Origin: an uncultured Eggerthellaceae bacterium
GTDB lineage: Bacteria; Actinomycetota; Coriobacteriia; Coriobacteriales; Eggerthellaceae
DNA length: 64,000 bases
NCBI GenBank assembly: GCA_947626195.1
Contig: CANQRF010000003.1
Coordinates: 62,001-126,000 of the forward strand
Reading direction: 5' to 3'
Shown here: in pieces, positions 18,494 through 26,757 of the stretch
How positions within the stretch are numbered: the stretch's first letter is position 1
Layout of the letters: each line of letters opens with the position of its first letter
Position numbers and translations under genes: made by a program
The notes under the pieces: model-generated
Databases searched by the model: none
The model's input: the letters and a program-made list of their open reading frames with translations, nothing else
Told to the model about the DNA's origin: nothing

Positions 18494-20277
18494 AACAACA
18501 GCATCTTTCCTCCTTTATCCCAACGCGCGCCCTGAAAGCCTCCGCTGCCTTTCTTGCAGCAGCTCTTGCCTGCCTTCTGGCGTGCTTGCTCGTTCAGACG
18601 GTGCTTTTGGGGAACGGTCTGTTCGCTCTGGCAAACGAAGGCGCGGGCCAGCCTTCCGACACACCTGCCTCCGAAACGGGAAATGCAGAAAACTCAGGGG
18701 CGGCCGCAGGGGAGAAAGCGAATGAGAACGGCACGCCGAAGAGTGAGGTCGTGTACGCACGGCTTGCCTCCGACGGCGCGGTGGAAGACGTCTACGTGGT
18801 CAACAGCCTCGAACCCGCGGCTCCTGGCACCGTCACCGATTACGGCGCCTACGAAAGCGTTCAGAACCTCACCGACACGAGCCAGCTCAAGCTGAACGAC
18901 GACAGCGTGACGATGGACGTGGAAGGCACGAGTTTCAGCTATCAGGGAAATCTCGGTGCAGCGGCGCTGCCGTGGAACATCGCCATCTCGGCGACGGTCG
19001 ATGGGCAAGCGGTGTCCGCCGATGATCTGGGCGGCACGGCGGGAGACCTTGCGCTCACCATCGATACGACGCAGAACACGGAAGTTGATCCCATCTATTT
19101 CGAGAATTATCTCATGCAGATAGCCATAACGCTTCCACAGGGCCATGCCTCAAAGGTTTCGGCACCCGATGGGCAGGTGGCGATGGCAGGCGCCGACACG
19201 CAGGTGACCTTCATGGCAATGCCGGGAAAAGATGGCCATTTTACCCTCGAGGCCGCGGTGAGCGATTTTTCCCTCCCCTCGATAAGCTTCGCGGCGGTGC
19301 CGCTTTCTTTGCTTATCGAATCGCCCGACACCGATAGCCTCGTTTCCGGCTTCGATGAGCTTGGCGATGGGGTGGATGAGCTTGCCGGCGGGGCCTCAAA
19401 GCTCGCCGATGGCGTCGGCAGCCTTGCCAGCGGGCTATCAGAGGTGTCGGGAGGCGCTTCTTCCCTCGCCTCGGGTGCCAACGAGCTCGCCGAAGGAATC
19501 GGGGCCGTCGTATCGGGATTGGCAGCTTCAGCCTCGGGGCTTCAGGCTTTCCAGCAGGGCCTTTTCAATCAAGCGGCCTCAATGGAGGGCTCAGGCGATG
19601 CACAGGCCGCCATCGAACAAGCAGCTTCGGCCTATAGCGCCTCTTACAGCACTGCCTTCGCCTCTGCCTATGCTGCCGCCCTCGCCCAAGGCACCGACGC
19701 GCAGAGCGCCATCCAAAGCGCCGCGACTGCTGCCGCGTCTGATCCCACCGTTGCTTCCGCGCTCTCCCAGCTCACACAGATTGCCGCGCAGGCAGGCGCC
19801 GCTCCCGCTATCGCTCAGACGCTGAATCAAACCGCCTCCTCGCTCGGCTCGGTCGGCGATCCCACGACGCTACTCGGTGGGCTCATGGCGCTCTCGGACT
19901 CGATGCCTGCCCTTCAAAACGGCGCGCAGCAGCTTGCCTCGGGAACAGGGAGCCTCGCGGACGGCGCCGCCTCGGCCGCATCGGGCGCTGATGCTCTCGC
20001 TTCGGGAAGCTCTGAGCTCGCCAGCGGCACCTCCACCCTTTCAGAAGAGGTTCGCAAGATGCCCGACAAGGTTCAGGACGAGATTGATGCGATGCTCGCG
20101 GAATACGACAAGAGCGATTTTGTGCCCGTGAGCTTCACATCGCCGCGCAACACGAACGTCGAGCTCGTCCAATTCGTCTTCAGCACCGCACCCATCAACG
20201 CGCCCGAGCCGGAAGCGCCTGAAGAGGAACCCGCCCCCGAGCCCACCCTCTGGGATCGGTTCCTCGCGCTATTTTAG
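18490..20277 (+). CDS. Secreted Ala/Gly/Ser-rich protein with XXXLXXG heptad repeats
   Basis: 595 residues. An N-terminal signal peptide spans ~15-45 (AFLAAALACLLACLLV). A beta-rich domain follows (~85-270), then two blocks of Leu/Gly heptads (DELGDGVDELAGGASKLADG; QQLASGTGSLADGAASAA) flanking an Ala/Gln-rich helical region. Heptads of this sort occur in YhgE/Pip-type and MMPL-associated proteins and are predicted to form long helical rods across the wall. The C-terminus ends in a Pro/Glu stretch and WDRFLALF, with no obvious second membrane anchor. ATG 18490 overlaps the MMPL stop by four bases. Likely an accessory factor of the exporter (inference). Confidence 0.82.
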   Translation: MKQQHLSSFIPTRALKASAAFLAAALACLLACLLVQTVLLGNGLFALANEGAGQPSDTPASETGNAENSGAAAGEKANENGTPKSEVVYARLASDGAVEDVYVVNSLEPAAPGTVTDYGAYESVQNLTDTSQLKLNDDSVTMDVEGTSFSYQGNLGAAALPWNIAISATVDGQAVSADDLGGTAGDLALTIDTTQNTEVDPIYFENYLMQIAITLPQGHASKVSAPDGQVAMAGADTQVTFMAMPGKDGHFTLEAAVSDFSLPSISFAAVPLSLLIESPDTDSLVSGFDELGDGVDELAGGASKLADGVGSLASGLSEVSGGASSLASGANELAEGIGAVVSGLAASASGLQAFQQGLFNQAASMEGSGDAQAAIEQAASAYSASYSTAFASAYAAALAQGTDAQSAIQSAATAAASDPTVASALSQLTQIAAQAGAAPAIAQTLNQTASSLGSVGDPTTLLGGLMALSDSMPALQNGAQQLASGTGSLADGAASAASGADALASGSSELASGTSTLSEEVRKMPDKVQDEIDAMLAEYDKSDFVPVSFTSPRNTNVELVQFVFSTAPINAPEPEAPEEEPAPEPTLWDRFLALF

Positions 20278-20323
20278 TTGCGCCGTTTTGGCAAACGGCG
20301 CAACAAGCTGACGCTGCGGGCGC
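20278..20323 (+). repeat. Dispersed palindromic element, copy 1
   Basis: Begins directly after a TAG stop. TTGCGCCGTTT and AAACGGCGCAA form a perfect 11-bp stem with loop TGGC, followed by CAAGCTGACGCTGCGGGCGC. The stem plus this flank closely matches the element at 54948-54997 in opposite orientation. It may act as a terminator for the heptad-repeat gene although no T-run follows. Confidence 0.65.
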
Positions 20324-20339
20324 TTTCTCACTGGCGAAC

Positions 20340-21581
20340 CTAAGCGATAATATCGCCTCTTTCTAAAAGCCAGTCGATGAGGTTGATGATCTGAATGCCA
20401 TCGGGAAGAATACCCAAGCCTATCCTATCGAGCGTAAGGACAAGCTTGGGATGAGCATCGGCAACAAGGCGCAATGGGGCAAGCTCCCTTTCTAACGCAG
20501 ATTCATCCACCACACTTTGGGCGACCTGGATGTACCAAAGCCGGTCGCCTCTGCGCGCAACGAAATCGATCTCGCCGACTTTCAAGGTGCCAACCGACGC
20601 CTTGCAACCACGACGTTCGAGTTCCATGCGAACAATAGACTCAAGCTGAAATCCTATATCCTGCCGCTTAAATCCTATTTCCAAATTCCGCAGACCCGTG
20701 TCAGGGGCATAGAACTTGCGCAACGGACGGAGCACGTCTTTCCCTTGTATTCCCTCCTGCTCGCAGGGATAGAGCAGATAGGCCCTCTTCAAAGCATCAA
20801 TATAGGTTTCGATGGTATCGGCGTAGACCTTCCTGCCCGCACTTTGAAGGGAGCTGACGATGCTTCGCGTGGAAAAAAGGTTCCCCGAAGTGCTGAACAC
20901 GTATCGCACAAGTCTCTCCAAAAGCTCTATATCGCGAATATCGAATCGCTTCGCAACATCGTTCAAGATCACCGTATCGTGAATGGCCTGCAGCTCCCGA
21001 TAGATGGAGCCGGAATCCTGCTCCCGCAAATGAAAAAGCCCCGGCATGCCGCCATAGCGCATATAGGATTCAAACAGCACATCGGCATCGCCGTCGGACA
21101 ATGCAACCGATTCGGAAAAAGCCGCATATTCCTTAAACGAGAGTGGAAACACCGGCAATTCCACATACCGACCCGAAAGATAGGTGGCCAAATCCGACGA
21201 GAGGAGAAAGGCGTTTGACCCTGTTAGGTAAACATCAGAAGCTTGGTCGGCGTGGAGGCGACGCACTACCTTTTCCCATTCGTGAATTTCTTGGATCTCG
21301 TCAAAGAGAAAATAACACCTTTGGCTTGGATTCGATGCTTTTTGCACCATCTGAACCCGTTCTTCGAGCCATTCAGCCGTAGGATTCAAGGGCACATCGG
21401 AACTGTCACATCGTAAAAAGAGGATATTCTCCTGCGGGACAACCCCGGCAAGTTCGTGGAAGAGCATTTCGAGCAGCGTGGACTTCCCGCATCGGCGCAC
21501 GCCGCAAAGAACCTTGATCTGAGGGGTATCCCTATAGTTCTCGAGCATATGCTGATAGAAAGGGCGTGGTACGAGCTTCAT
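20340..21581 (-). CDS. AAA_14/DUF4143 ATPase (copy 1)
   Basis: 413 residues. The N-terminal AAA domain has Walker A GVRRCGKST (~27-35), Walker B YFLFDEIQEI and the sensor TGSNAFLL. The C-terminal DUF4143 domain carries KVGEIDFVARRGDRLWYIQV, a PD-(D/E)XK-like strand pattern (EIDFV...QV). This family is widespread, often strain-variable, and of unknown role. GGGAGG lies six bases before ATG 21581. The gene is AT-richer than its neighbours and lies between a dispersed palindrome (copy 1) and a perfect 30-bp palindrome. A second family member of equal length is at 39522-40763. Confidence 0.88.
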   Translation of the reverse strand: MKLVPRPFYQHMLENYRDTPQIKVLCGVRRCGKSTLLEMLFHELAGVVPQENILFLRCDSSDVPLNPTAEWLEERVQMVQKASNPSQRCYFLFDEIQEIHEWEKVVRRLHADQASDVYLTGSNAFLLSSDLATYLSGRYVELPVFPLSFKEYAAFSESVALSDGDADVLFESYMRYGGMPGLFHLREQDSGSIYRELQAIHDTVILNDVAKRFDIRDIELLERLVRYVFSTSGNLFSTRSIVSSLQSAGRKVYADTIETYIDALKRAYLLYPCEQEGIQGKDVLRPLRKFYAPDTGLRNLEIGFKRQDIGFQLESIVRMELERRGCKASVGTLKVGEIDFVARRGDRLWYIQVAQSVVDESALERELAPLRLVADAHPKLVLTLDRIGLGILPDGIQIINLIDWLLERGDIIA

Positions 21582-21593
21582 CCGATGCCTCCC

Positions 21594-21658
21594 TTATAAT
21601 ATCGAATATATTCGATATTATAACACTAATAGTTAATTTTATCGATTACATTCGATAT
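21594..21658. promoter_or_regulatory. 30-bp perfect palindrome and imperfect repeat upstream of the DUF4143 ATPase
   Basis: Positions 21594-21623 are a perfect palindrome with half-site TTATAATATCGAATA. A degenerate copy (ATCGATTACATTCGATAT) lies at 21641-21658. Read leftward, the palindrome contains TATAAT, so it overlaps the probable -10 box, and it ends ten bases or so before the RBS. Operator architecture is likely; the regulator is not known. Confidence 0.65.
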
Positions 21659-21659
21659 T

Positions 21660-21800
21660 TTTATAATGAGCATTGAAGCTGAGGCCATCAGGTGCATCTG
21701 TTGATGCGCTACGTCATCGGGCGGTGCGGAGAGCCGTGACACGGTGTTACGTTGTCGGATGGCGCTGCGTCATCCGACGGAGCTACGTTGTCGTGCAGCG
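21660..21800. repeat. Degenerate short repeats after the MFS gene
   Basis: Downstream of the MFS stop (21801) a GCTACGTCATCGG/GTTACGTTGTCGGATG-like motif recurs about five times with many substitutions, spaced 15-25 bases. No gene is supported here. Confidence 0.35.
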
Positions 21801-23255
21801 CTACGCCGTGGTGCGGTGCTTGGCGTTGGCCGGATAAACGATCCATGCCACTAGATACGATGCCGCGATGCAGGCCATGACGCAGACGATGGTGACTGAA
21901 AACCCGAAGCTGTCGTTCACGATGCCCCAGATGACAGAGGCCGTTCCGATGCCCACATCGCTGGCCAGCAAGAACAGGGCATTCGCGCCTCCCCAACGCT
22001 CTTGCGGGGTGTTCTTGACCGCCACCGATTGGTTGACCGGCAGACCCAGCCCCAATGCAACGCCATAGGGGATGCCGGCCGCATAGAACAGGATGTCGTT
22101 TGCGATGCCATCGAGCAGCTGAACGCTCACGGCAAACTGCATCAGATAGGCGATCAGCCCCGTCACCATCGTCACGGCCATGATGCGGATGGGAAGCACG
22201 CGATCCATGAAGGAGCCGGACTTCAGTCGGACCACGATCATCGCAAGAGCCGATATGGTGTAGAACATGCCGGCATTCCCCACGCCCATGTGGGTGCCCA
22301 GCAGGCCCATGAAGAAGATGCCGAATCCGAACGCTGGGCTGAGGACGAGCATCGGAATGGTTCCCGGAAGGGCGTTTACCTCGAATATCCGGTGAATGGC
22401 ACCCACCCGAGGCTCGTCCGCCTCGACGACCCTTTGCGGGTCCTCGCTCAAGGACGTGTGCTCCGAAGCCAGGTCGGCCTCGTAGCGCCGCCGATAGGAG
22501 GCGCTCGGCGGCAGCTTCATCGGGTTCTTCTCGTAGCGGCAAAGCGCCGTCAGCAAGATGGCCAAGGCCGCAGCGGCGGAAAGCCCCAGATACAGGTTCT
22601 CGGCAGGATCGGTGGACACTAAGTAGAGCGCGATGGCCGGACCGATCGACATGGCGATGGCCTGGCCGAGGCCATAGTACCCGATGCCCTCTCCCAGACG
22701 CTCATGCGGAAGCACATCGTCGGCAGCGGTGGCCGAGGCCGTGGTGGCGGCCGAGAACCCAGCGCCCTGCAGAAAGCGCCAGAGTACGAAGAAGAATCCG
22801 TCGGTGCTGAATGTGGGGCCTATGGTTCCGATCAGCATGACCCCACTGCCTATCAGCATAACGCGCACGCGACCCGTCAGATCGATGAGGGGGCCGCACA
22901 CCAAGCGCGCGACCGCGGCGGCAACCGAGAACACCGCAGCGAGCATGCCCGCATAGGCGGCGGTGCCTCCCATGCGGTCGATGAAGATGGATGTGCCGGA
23001 ATTCGTGCCTTGGCCGACGATGAAACTGCAGAGCGTCATGCCGACGATCAGCAAAAACACCGGAGTCCAGAGCTTCGGGCGCTGAGGCGACGGCGCCTGC
23101 GATGCTTCATCGGCCCCGAGCCGATGCTCCGAGCCGCGAACGTTTTCTCTTGGCGAAGGATCAGAGCCGTCAGACGTCACCTCGTCGCGGGGGCGCTTCA
23201 GAGGGACGTCGACGGCCTTGATCTCGGTAGGGGGTGTTTCTTCATCAACAGCCAA
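21801..23255 (-). CDS. Major facilitator superfamily transporter
   Basis: 484 residues. A hydrophilic N-terminal tail of about 60 residues is followed by twelve predicted helices in two bundles of six, with the MFS loop after helix 2 reading GPLIDLTGRVRVM and a long acidic central loop (~250-280). Substrate cannot be read from the sequence. The start is a TTG at 23255 (AVDEETPPT), 24 bases after the DUF1269 gene; its RBS is poor, and a GTG about 25 codons inside is an alternative. It is the last gene of a leftward run starting with the galactoside genes, so sugar transport is possible but unproven. Confidence 0.78.
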   Translation of the reverse strand: MAVDEETPPTEIKAVDVPLKRPRDEVTSDGSDPSPRENVRGSEHRLGADEASQAPSPQRPKLWTPVFLLIVGMTLCSFIVGQGTNSGTSIFIDRMGGTAAYAGMLAAVFSVAAAVARLVCGPLIDLTGRVRVMLIGSGVMLIGTIGPTFSTDGFFFVLWRFLQGAGFSAATTASATAADDVLPHERLGEGIGYYGLGQAIAMSIGPAIALYLVSTDPAENLYLGLSAAAALAILLTALCRYEKNPMKLPPSASYRRRYEADLASEHTSLSEDPQRVVEADEPRVGAIHRIFEVNALPGTIPMLVLSPAFGFGIFFMGLLGTHMGVGNAGMFYTISALAMIVVRLKSGSFMDRVLPIRIMAVTMVTGLIAYLMQFAVSVQLLDGIANDILFYAAGIPYGVALGLGLPVNQSVAVKNTPQERWGGANALFLLASDVGIGTASVIWGIVNDSFGFSVTIVCVMACIAASYLVAWIVYPANAKHRTTA

Positions 23256-23279
23256 TATGCAGATTTTCTTTCAGAAGGG

Positions 23280-23834
23280 CTATCCTTGGCGGGCGGCGCG
23301 ACGGGCCTCGCGCAGGCGCTTCCGCGCTTCTTTCGCCATCTGTTTCTGCACGGCGGCGGCGTGCTCTACCTCTTTCGCAATCTCGGTGGCGTCCCAACGC
23401 ATGAAGGTCACGCGATAGCCGGCGAAGGCCGCATCGAAGGCGCTCTCGTTGCTTTCCTGCACCAGTGAGATAACCGCCACTTGGTTCTGCCCCAAGTTGC
23501 CGCTCACATATTCGAGGACCGAACTGTTGTCCACGGCGTCGCTGACGTCCATATCGTTGCCGATCATAAGGCCGGCAGCTCCGCCGAGCAGCACGCCGAT
23601 CGGCCCGCCAAGGATGCCGACGACGGCGCCGATGAGCCCGCCCTTCAGCGTGTCGTTGTTGAACGTGGCGCCGGTGTCGAACGAATCCTGAACGACGATG
23701 CGTCCGCCCTCGTTCTTTACGATCGCCGCAGCGATGAGCGTATAGTCGTCGTTCACCGCCTTGTTCTTCAACGCGGTGAATGCCTCATAGGCTTCGCTTT
23801 CCACCGCGAAGGTGGTCATCACAACATTTTCCAT
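23280..23834 (-). CDS. DUF1269-type membrane-associated protein
   Basis: 184 residues starting at ATG 23834, with GAGGAGC six bases upstream. A soluble N-terminal part (~1-65) is followed by a glycine-rich hydrophobic hairpin GLIGAVVGILGGPIGVLLGG (~66-90), then a second soluble half and a basic helical tail (KRLREARRAARQG). This layout is that of DUF1269 proteins, often stress-induced and of unknown function. It lies 51 bases after galT and 24 bases before the MFS gene. Confidence 0.72.
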   Translation of the reverse strand: MENVVMTTFAVESEAYEAFTALKNKAVNDDYTLIAAAIVKNEGGRIVVQDSFDTGATFNNDTLKGGLIGAVVGILGGPIGVLLGGAAGLMIGNDMDVSDAVDNSSVLEYVSGNLGQNQVAVISLVQESNESAFDAAFAGYRVTFMRWDATEIAKEVEHAAAVQKQMAKEARKRLREARRAARQG

Positions 23835-23885
23835 TTGAAGCTCCTCTTCTCTCGATCGTTTCGCCATCTTCAGGCCAAAAAGCGT

Positions 23886-25397
23886 TTACTCCACTGCTCC
23901 CAGCGCATCGAGAAAATGGCGCCAGCCGGCACGGCCCGTCTCATCCTCTTTGAAGACGCCCGTGGAGGCGAGCACTTCGGCAAACACCTGCGCAATTTCT
24001 TGACGCATCACCGCGCCGAGCGGATTTTGCGGTTTCTGCTCCCCCGCACTCTCCGCGCCGCTTTCTTGGGCCAGCCGCTCGTCCACCTCGCCACGAACGC
24101 TTTGAGCCGCCTCCACGGCGAGCTCCTCTTTCCGCCGATGGAGGATGTCGAGTGCCCAGGCGGCATGCTTCGCCACATCCTCGTCGCCATGGAGCTGCTC
24201 GAGCACGCGCTCGTCATCGGCACCCGAAAGCGCTGCCTCATAGAGGATGTGCTGTACCTTCGGCATCTCGCGGATGAGGCGGCCAGGCAGAATAGCCAGC
24301 CCCATGATTTCAATCAGGCCGATATTTTCTTTCTTAATATGATGGAGGCTCTCATCGGGATGGAAGAGCCCCCACGGGCGCTCCGGCGTCGTGCGGTTGT
24401 TGCGCAGCACCAGATCGAGCACGTAATCTGCGCCCTCTTTATGCAAAATCGGATTGAGCGTGTTGTGCGGGGCGTCCGTCTGCGCGTAAACGCCGCACGC
24501 CTCATCGGAAAACTCGCGCCATGTGGAGAGCACCTTGCACGCCGCATCGAAGAGCTCGTCGCGATCGGTTGAACGCAGGCGCAAAACGGCGGACGGCCAT
24601 TTCACGATACCGTCCTTCACCTGCGGAAACTCAGGTATTGCAAATGTCCGGACAACCGGCGCCTTCATAAGGGGGAACACGTGGCGCCCGCCCTGATAAT
24701 GATCGTGCGAGAGAATGGAGCCGCCGACGATCGGAAGGTCGGCATTCGATCCCACGAAATAGAAGGGGAAGATGTCCTCGAAATCAAGCAGCCGCGCGAT
24801 GGTCTTCGGGCTGATGACCATCGGCGTGTGCTCGGCGCTCTGCGTGATGCAGTGCTCCTCGAAATATGCATAGGGCGAATATTGGAAGCCCCATTCCTCG
24901 CCCGCGAGGGTGATGCGCATGACGCGCAAGCCGGGCTTCGCGGGATGGTCCGGCGTGCCGGGGAACTCCTCGTTTTCAAAGCACAGATCGCATTGCGGCA
25001 CGGGAATCGAGGGATCCAGCTCGCTCTGCGCCGCCGGCTCCTCTTTCTTCTTCGCCAATGCCGCCGCAATGGCACGAGGGTCTTTCTCGGGCTTCGCGAG
25101 GTTGATGCTGATCTCAAGCGGGCCGAAATCGGTCTCCGCCTCCCAGTGGAGGTTTTTCGCAATCGCCGCCACCTTGATGTAGTCGCACTTCACCTCGAGA
25201 TCGAACAGGTAGCGCACCGCTCCTTCCGCATCCCCCTCTGCAAGCAGACGCGAAAATTCCGCACGAACCTCCTCAGGGGACGGAAGCTTGAACCCCGCCT
25301 CAGGGCCTGTTGCCACCTCATCTGCCCACGGCGCATCCGGCGCGGGGGAATCCGTCTTCTTCGCCGTCATCTCTTCCAACTCCATCCCTTCGCTCAT
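23886..25397 (-). CDS. galT: UDP-glucose:hexose-1-phosphate uridylyltransferase, class II type
   Basis: About 503 residues. It transfers UMP between UDP-glucose and galactose-1-phosphate in the Leloir pathway. Seen: the class II N-terminal region (VKCDYIKVAAIAKN), CDLCFENEEFPGTPDHP, EHCITQSAEHTPM, and the catalytic-histidine segment LSHDHYQGGRH. Start chosen at ATG 25397, which overlaps the galK TGA as ATGA; an upstream frame to 25415 exists. A Lys/Ala linker (ALAKKKEEPAAQ) is an addition compared with typical members. Translationally coupled to galK. No galE is visible in the window. Confidence 0.92.
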   Translation of the reverse strand: MSEGMELEEMTAKKTDSPAPDAPWADEVATGPEAGFKLPSPEEVRAEFSRLLAEGDAEGAVRYLFDLEVKCDYIKVAAIAKNLHWEAETDFGPLEISINLAKPEKDPRAIAAALAKKKEEPAAQSELDPSIPVPQCDLCFENEEFPGTPDHPAKPGLRVMRITLAGEEWGFQYSPYAYFEEHCITQSAEHTPMVISPKTIARLLDFEDIFPFYFVGSNADLPIVGGSILSHDHYQGGRHVFPLMKAPVVRTFAIPEFPQVKDGIVKWPSAVLRLRSTDRDELFDAACKVLSTWREFSDEACGVYAQTDAPHNTLNPILHKEGADYVLDLVLRNNRTTPERPWGLFHPDESLHHIKKENIGLIEIMGLAILPGRLIREMPKVQHILYEAALSGADDERVLEQLHGDEDVAKHAAWALDILHRRKEELAVEAAQSVRGEVDERLAQESGAESAGEQKPQNPLGAVMRQEIAQVFAEVLASTGVFKEDETGRAGWRHFLDALGAVE

Positions 25398-26665
25398 GAA
25401 AGCCTCACCGCCCATGCGCCGTGATTGTCGATCGTCACCATGATGCAGGCATCGTAGCCGAGCTCCCCATCAATGAAGGCGCAGAACTCGCCGATCATAT
25501 CATCGGGCACAAGCGCCAAAACGCTTCCGCCGAAGCCGCCGCCATGGATGCGCCATGCCCCGCGCGAACCGAGGAAATGCGCGCAAAGCCCGAGGATCAC
25601 CATGCAGGGCTGCACCGCGGTATCGCCGTGCGGGGAAACGTTTTGCAGGTACTGGGCCGACGATGCGCCCGAGAGCCGCATCTGCGTGAGGAAGGTCTCG
25701 AAATCGCCGCGGGTGAGGGCGGCACGCTGCACGTCGACGCGGCGAACCTCGTCGTAATAATGGAGCGCGCGCATCACGACGCCATCGCCGAACTCCTCGC
25801 GCAAAGCGCCGAAGTTCGCGAAGAACTCATCCTCGGGGACCTCGCATAACCGCCTGCCTCCCATTGATTCCGCCAGCCGCGTCATGTCCTTGGGCACCTG
25901 CGAGTATTCATCGGAGTAGGTGCTGTGGTCGAAATGGCTGTCGATGAGGCAAAGCACATAGCCGGTGGTGTCGGCGTCGAACGACACCGGCATAATGGCC
26001 GGCTCGGCCGTCGCGAAATCGATCGCCACCGCACCGCCGATCGCGCTGGCGAGCTGGTCTTGGGCACCGCACGACTTGCCGAAATAGCGCTGCTCGACCT
26101 CCATACCGGCGAGGGCGAGCGAAACCGGATCCTCGGGAATTGGCCCCTCGTAGGCATCCTCATCAATGCCGAACGCCTCGAAGATCGAGCCGAGAAGCAT
26201 CTCGAACGCCGCCGAGGAGGAAAGCCCGCAGCCCGAGGGCACGTCGGATGAAGTCACGAGATCGAAGCCCTCAATCTCCTTGCCGTCGCGCGCATACGCT
26301 GCAGCCATGCCGCGCAGGATGCCGATGGAGGTCTCATACTCCTCGCGGCGCACCGCCATCCAATTCTCGTCGGAAAGATCCAGCTCGGCAAAGCCGAAGC
26401 CGTTCATATAGAGGCGCACCGTGCGCGTGCCGTTCGGCGCCGCAAGGCCAAACGTTCTCAGGTTGATGCCGGCGGTTATCACCCGACCGCCTTGATGGTC
26501 CACGTGGTTGCCCGCAAGCTCAACGCGCCCAGGAGCCGAAGCGGCCACAAACAGATCGCGCCCCTCCAGTCCGAAATGCTCGTCGAAGAGCTCGATGAGC
26601 AAGTCCCCCTCTTCGGGCTCGAGGGACAATGCCCCGAGCTTCTGTTGCAATTCCCGCATCTCCAT
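25394..26665 (-). CDS. galK: Galactokinase-family GHMP kinase
   Basis: 423 residues. Phosphorylates galactose at O1 with ATP. GHMP motifs are present: signature GRVELAGNHVDHQGG (~47-61), the ATP loop DVPSGCGLSSSAAFE (~140-154), and the Asp-containing GAQDQLAS. The signature differs from the classical GEHTDYNGG at sugar-contacting positions (Glu to Asn, Tyr to His), as in a subgroup common in Clostridia and Coriobacteria. Its position before galT and after a GH2 galactosidase supports galactose use. ATGA overlap with galT. Confidence 0.9.
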   Translation of the reverse strand: MEMRELQQKLGALSLEPEEGDLLIELFDEHFGLEGRDLFVAASAPGRVELAGNHVDHQGGRVITAGINLRTFGLAAPNGTRTVRLYMNGFGFAELDLSDENWMAVRREEYETSIGILRGMAAAYARDGKEIEGFDLVTSSDVPSGCGLSSSAAFEMLLGSIFEAFGIDEDAYEGPIPEDPVSLALAGMEVEQRYFGKSCGAQDQLASAIGGAVAIDFATAEPAIMPVSFDADTTGYVLCLIDSHFDHSTYSDEYSQVPKDMTRLAESMGGRRLCEVPEDEFFANFGALREEFGDGVVMRALHYYDEVRRVDVQRAALTRGDFETFLTQMRLSGASSAQYLQNVSPHGDTAVQPCMVILGLCAHFLGSRGAWRIHGGGFGGSVLALVPDDMIGEFCAFIDGELGYDACIMVTIDNHGAWAVRLS

Positions 26666-26757
26666 TGCCGCTTCTCCTTATTCCGATCGTGTCCTTATCC
26701 TACGCTTTCGCGCCTTTCATCGCCATTCACCATGAGGCCGCCCATCATGAGGCCCGC

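Noticed and set aside
21709-22542. 277-codon minus-strand frame ending in a DNVAPSDDAAPSDN-like repeat
   Set aside because: Same strand but a different frame from the MFS gene. The repeat arises from the degenerate repeats after the MFS stop. I saw no sign of a true frameshift in the MFS gene.
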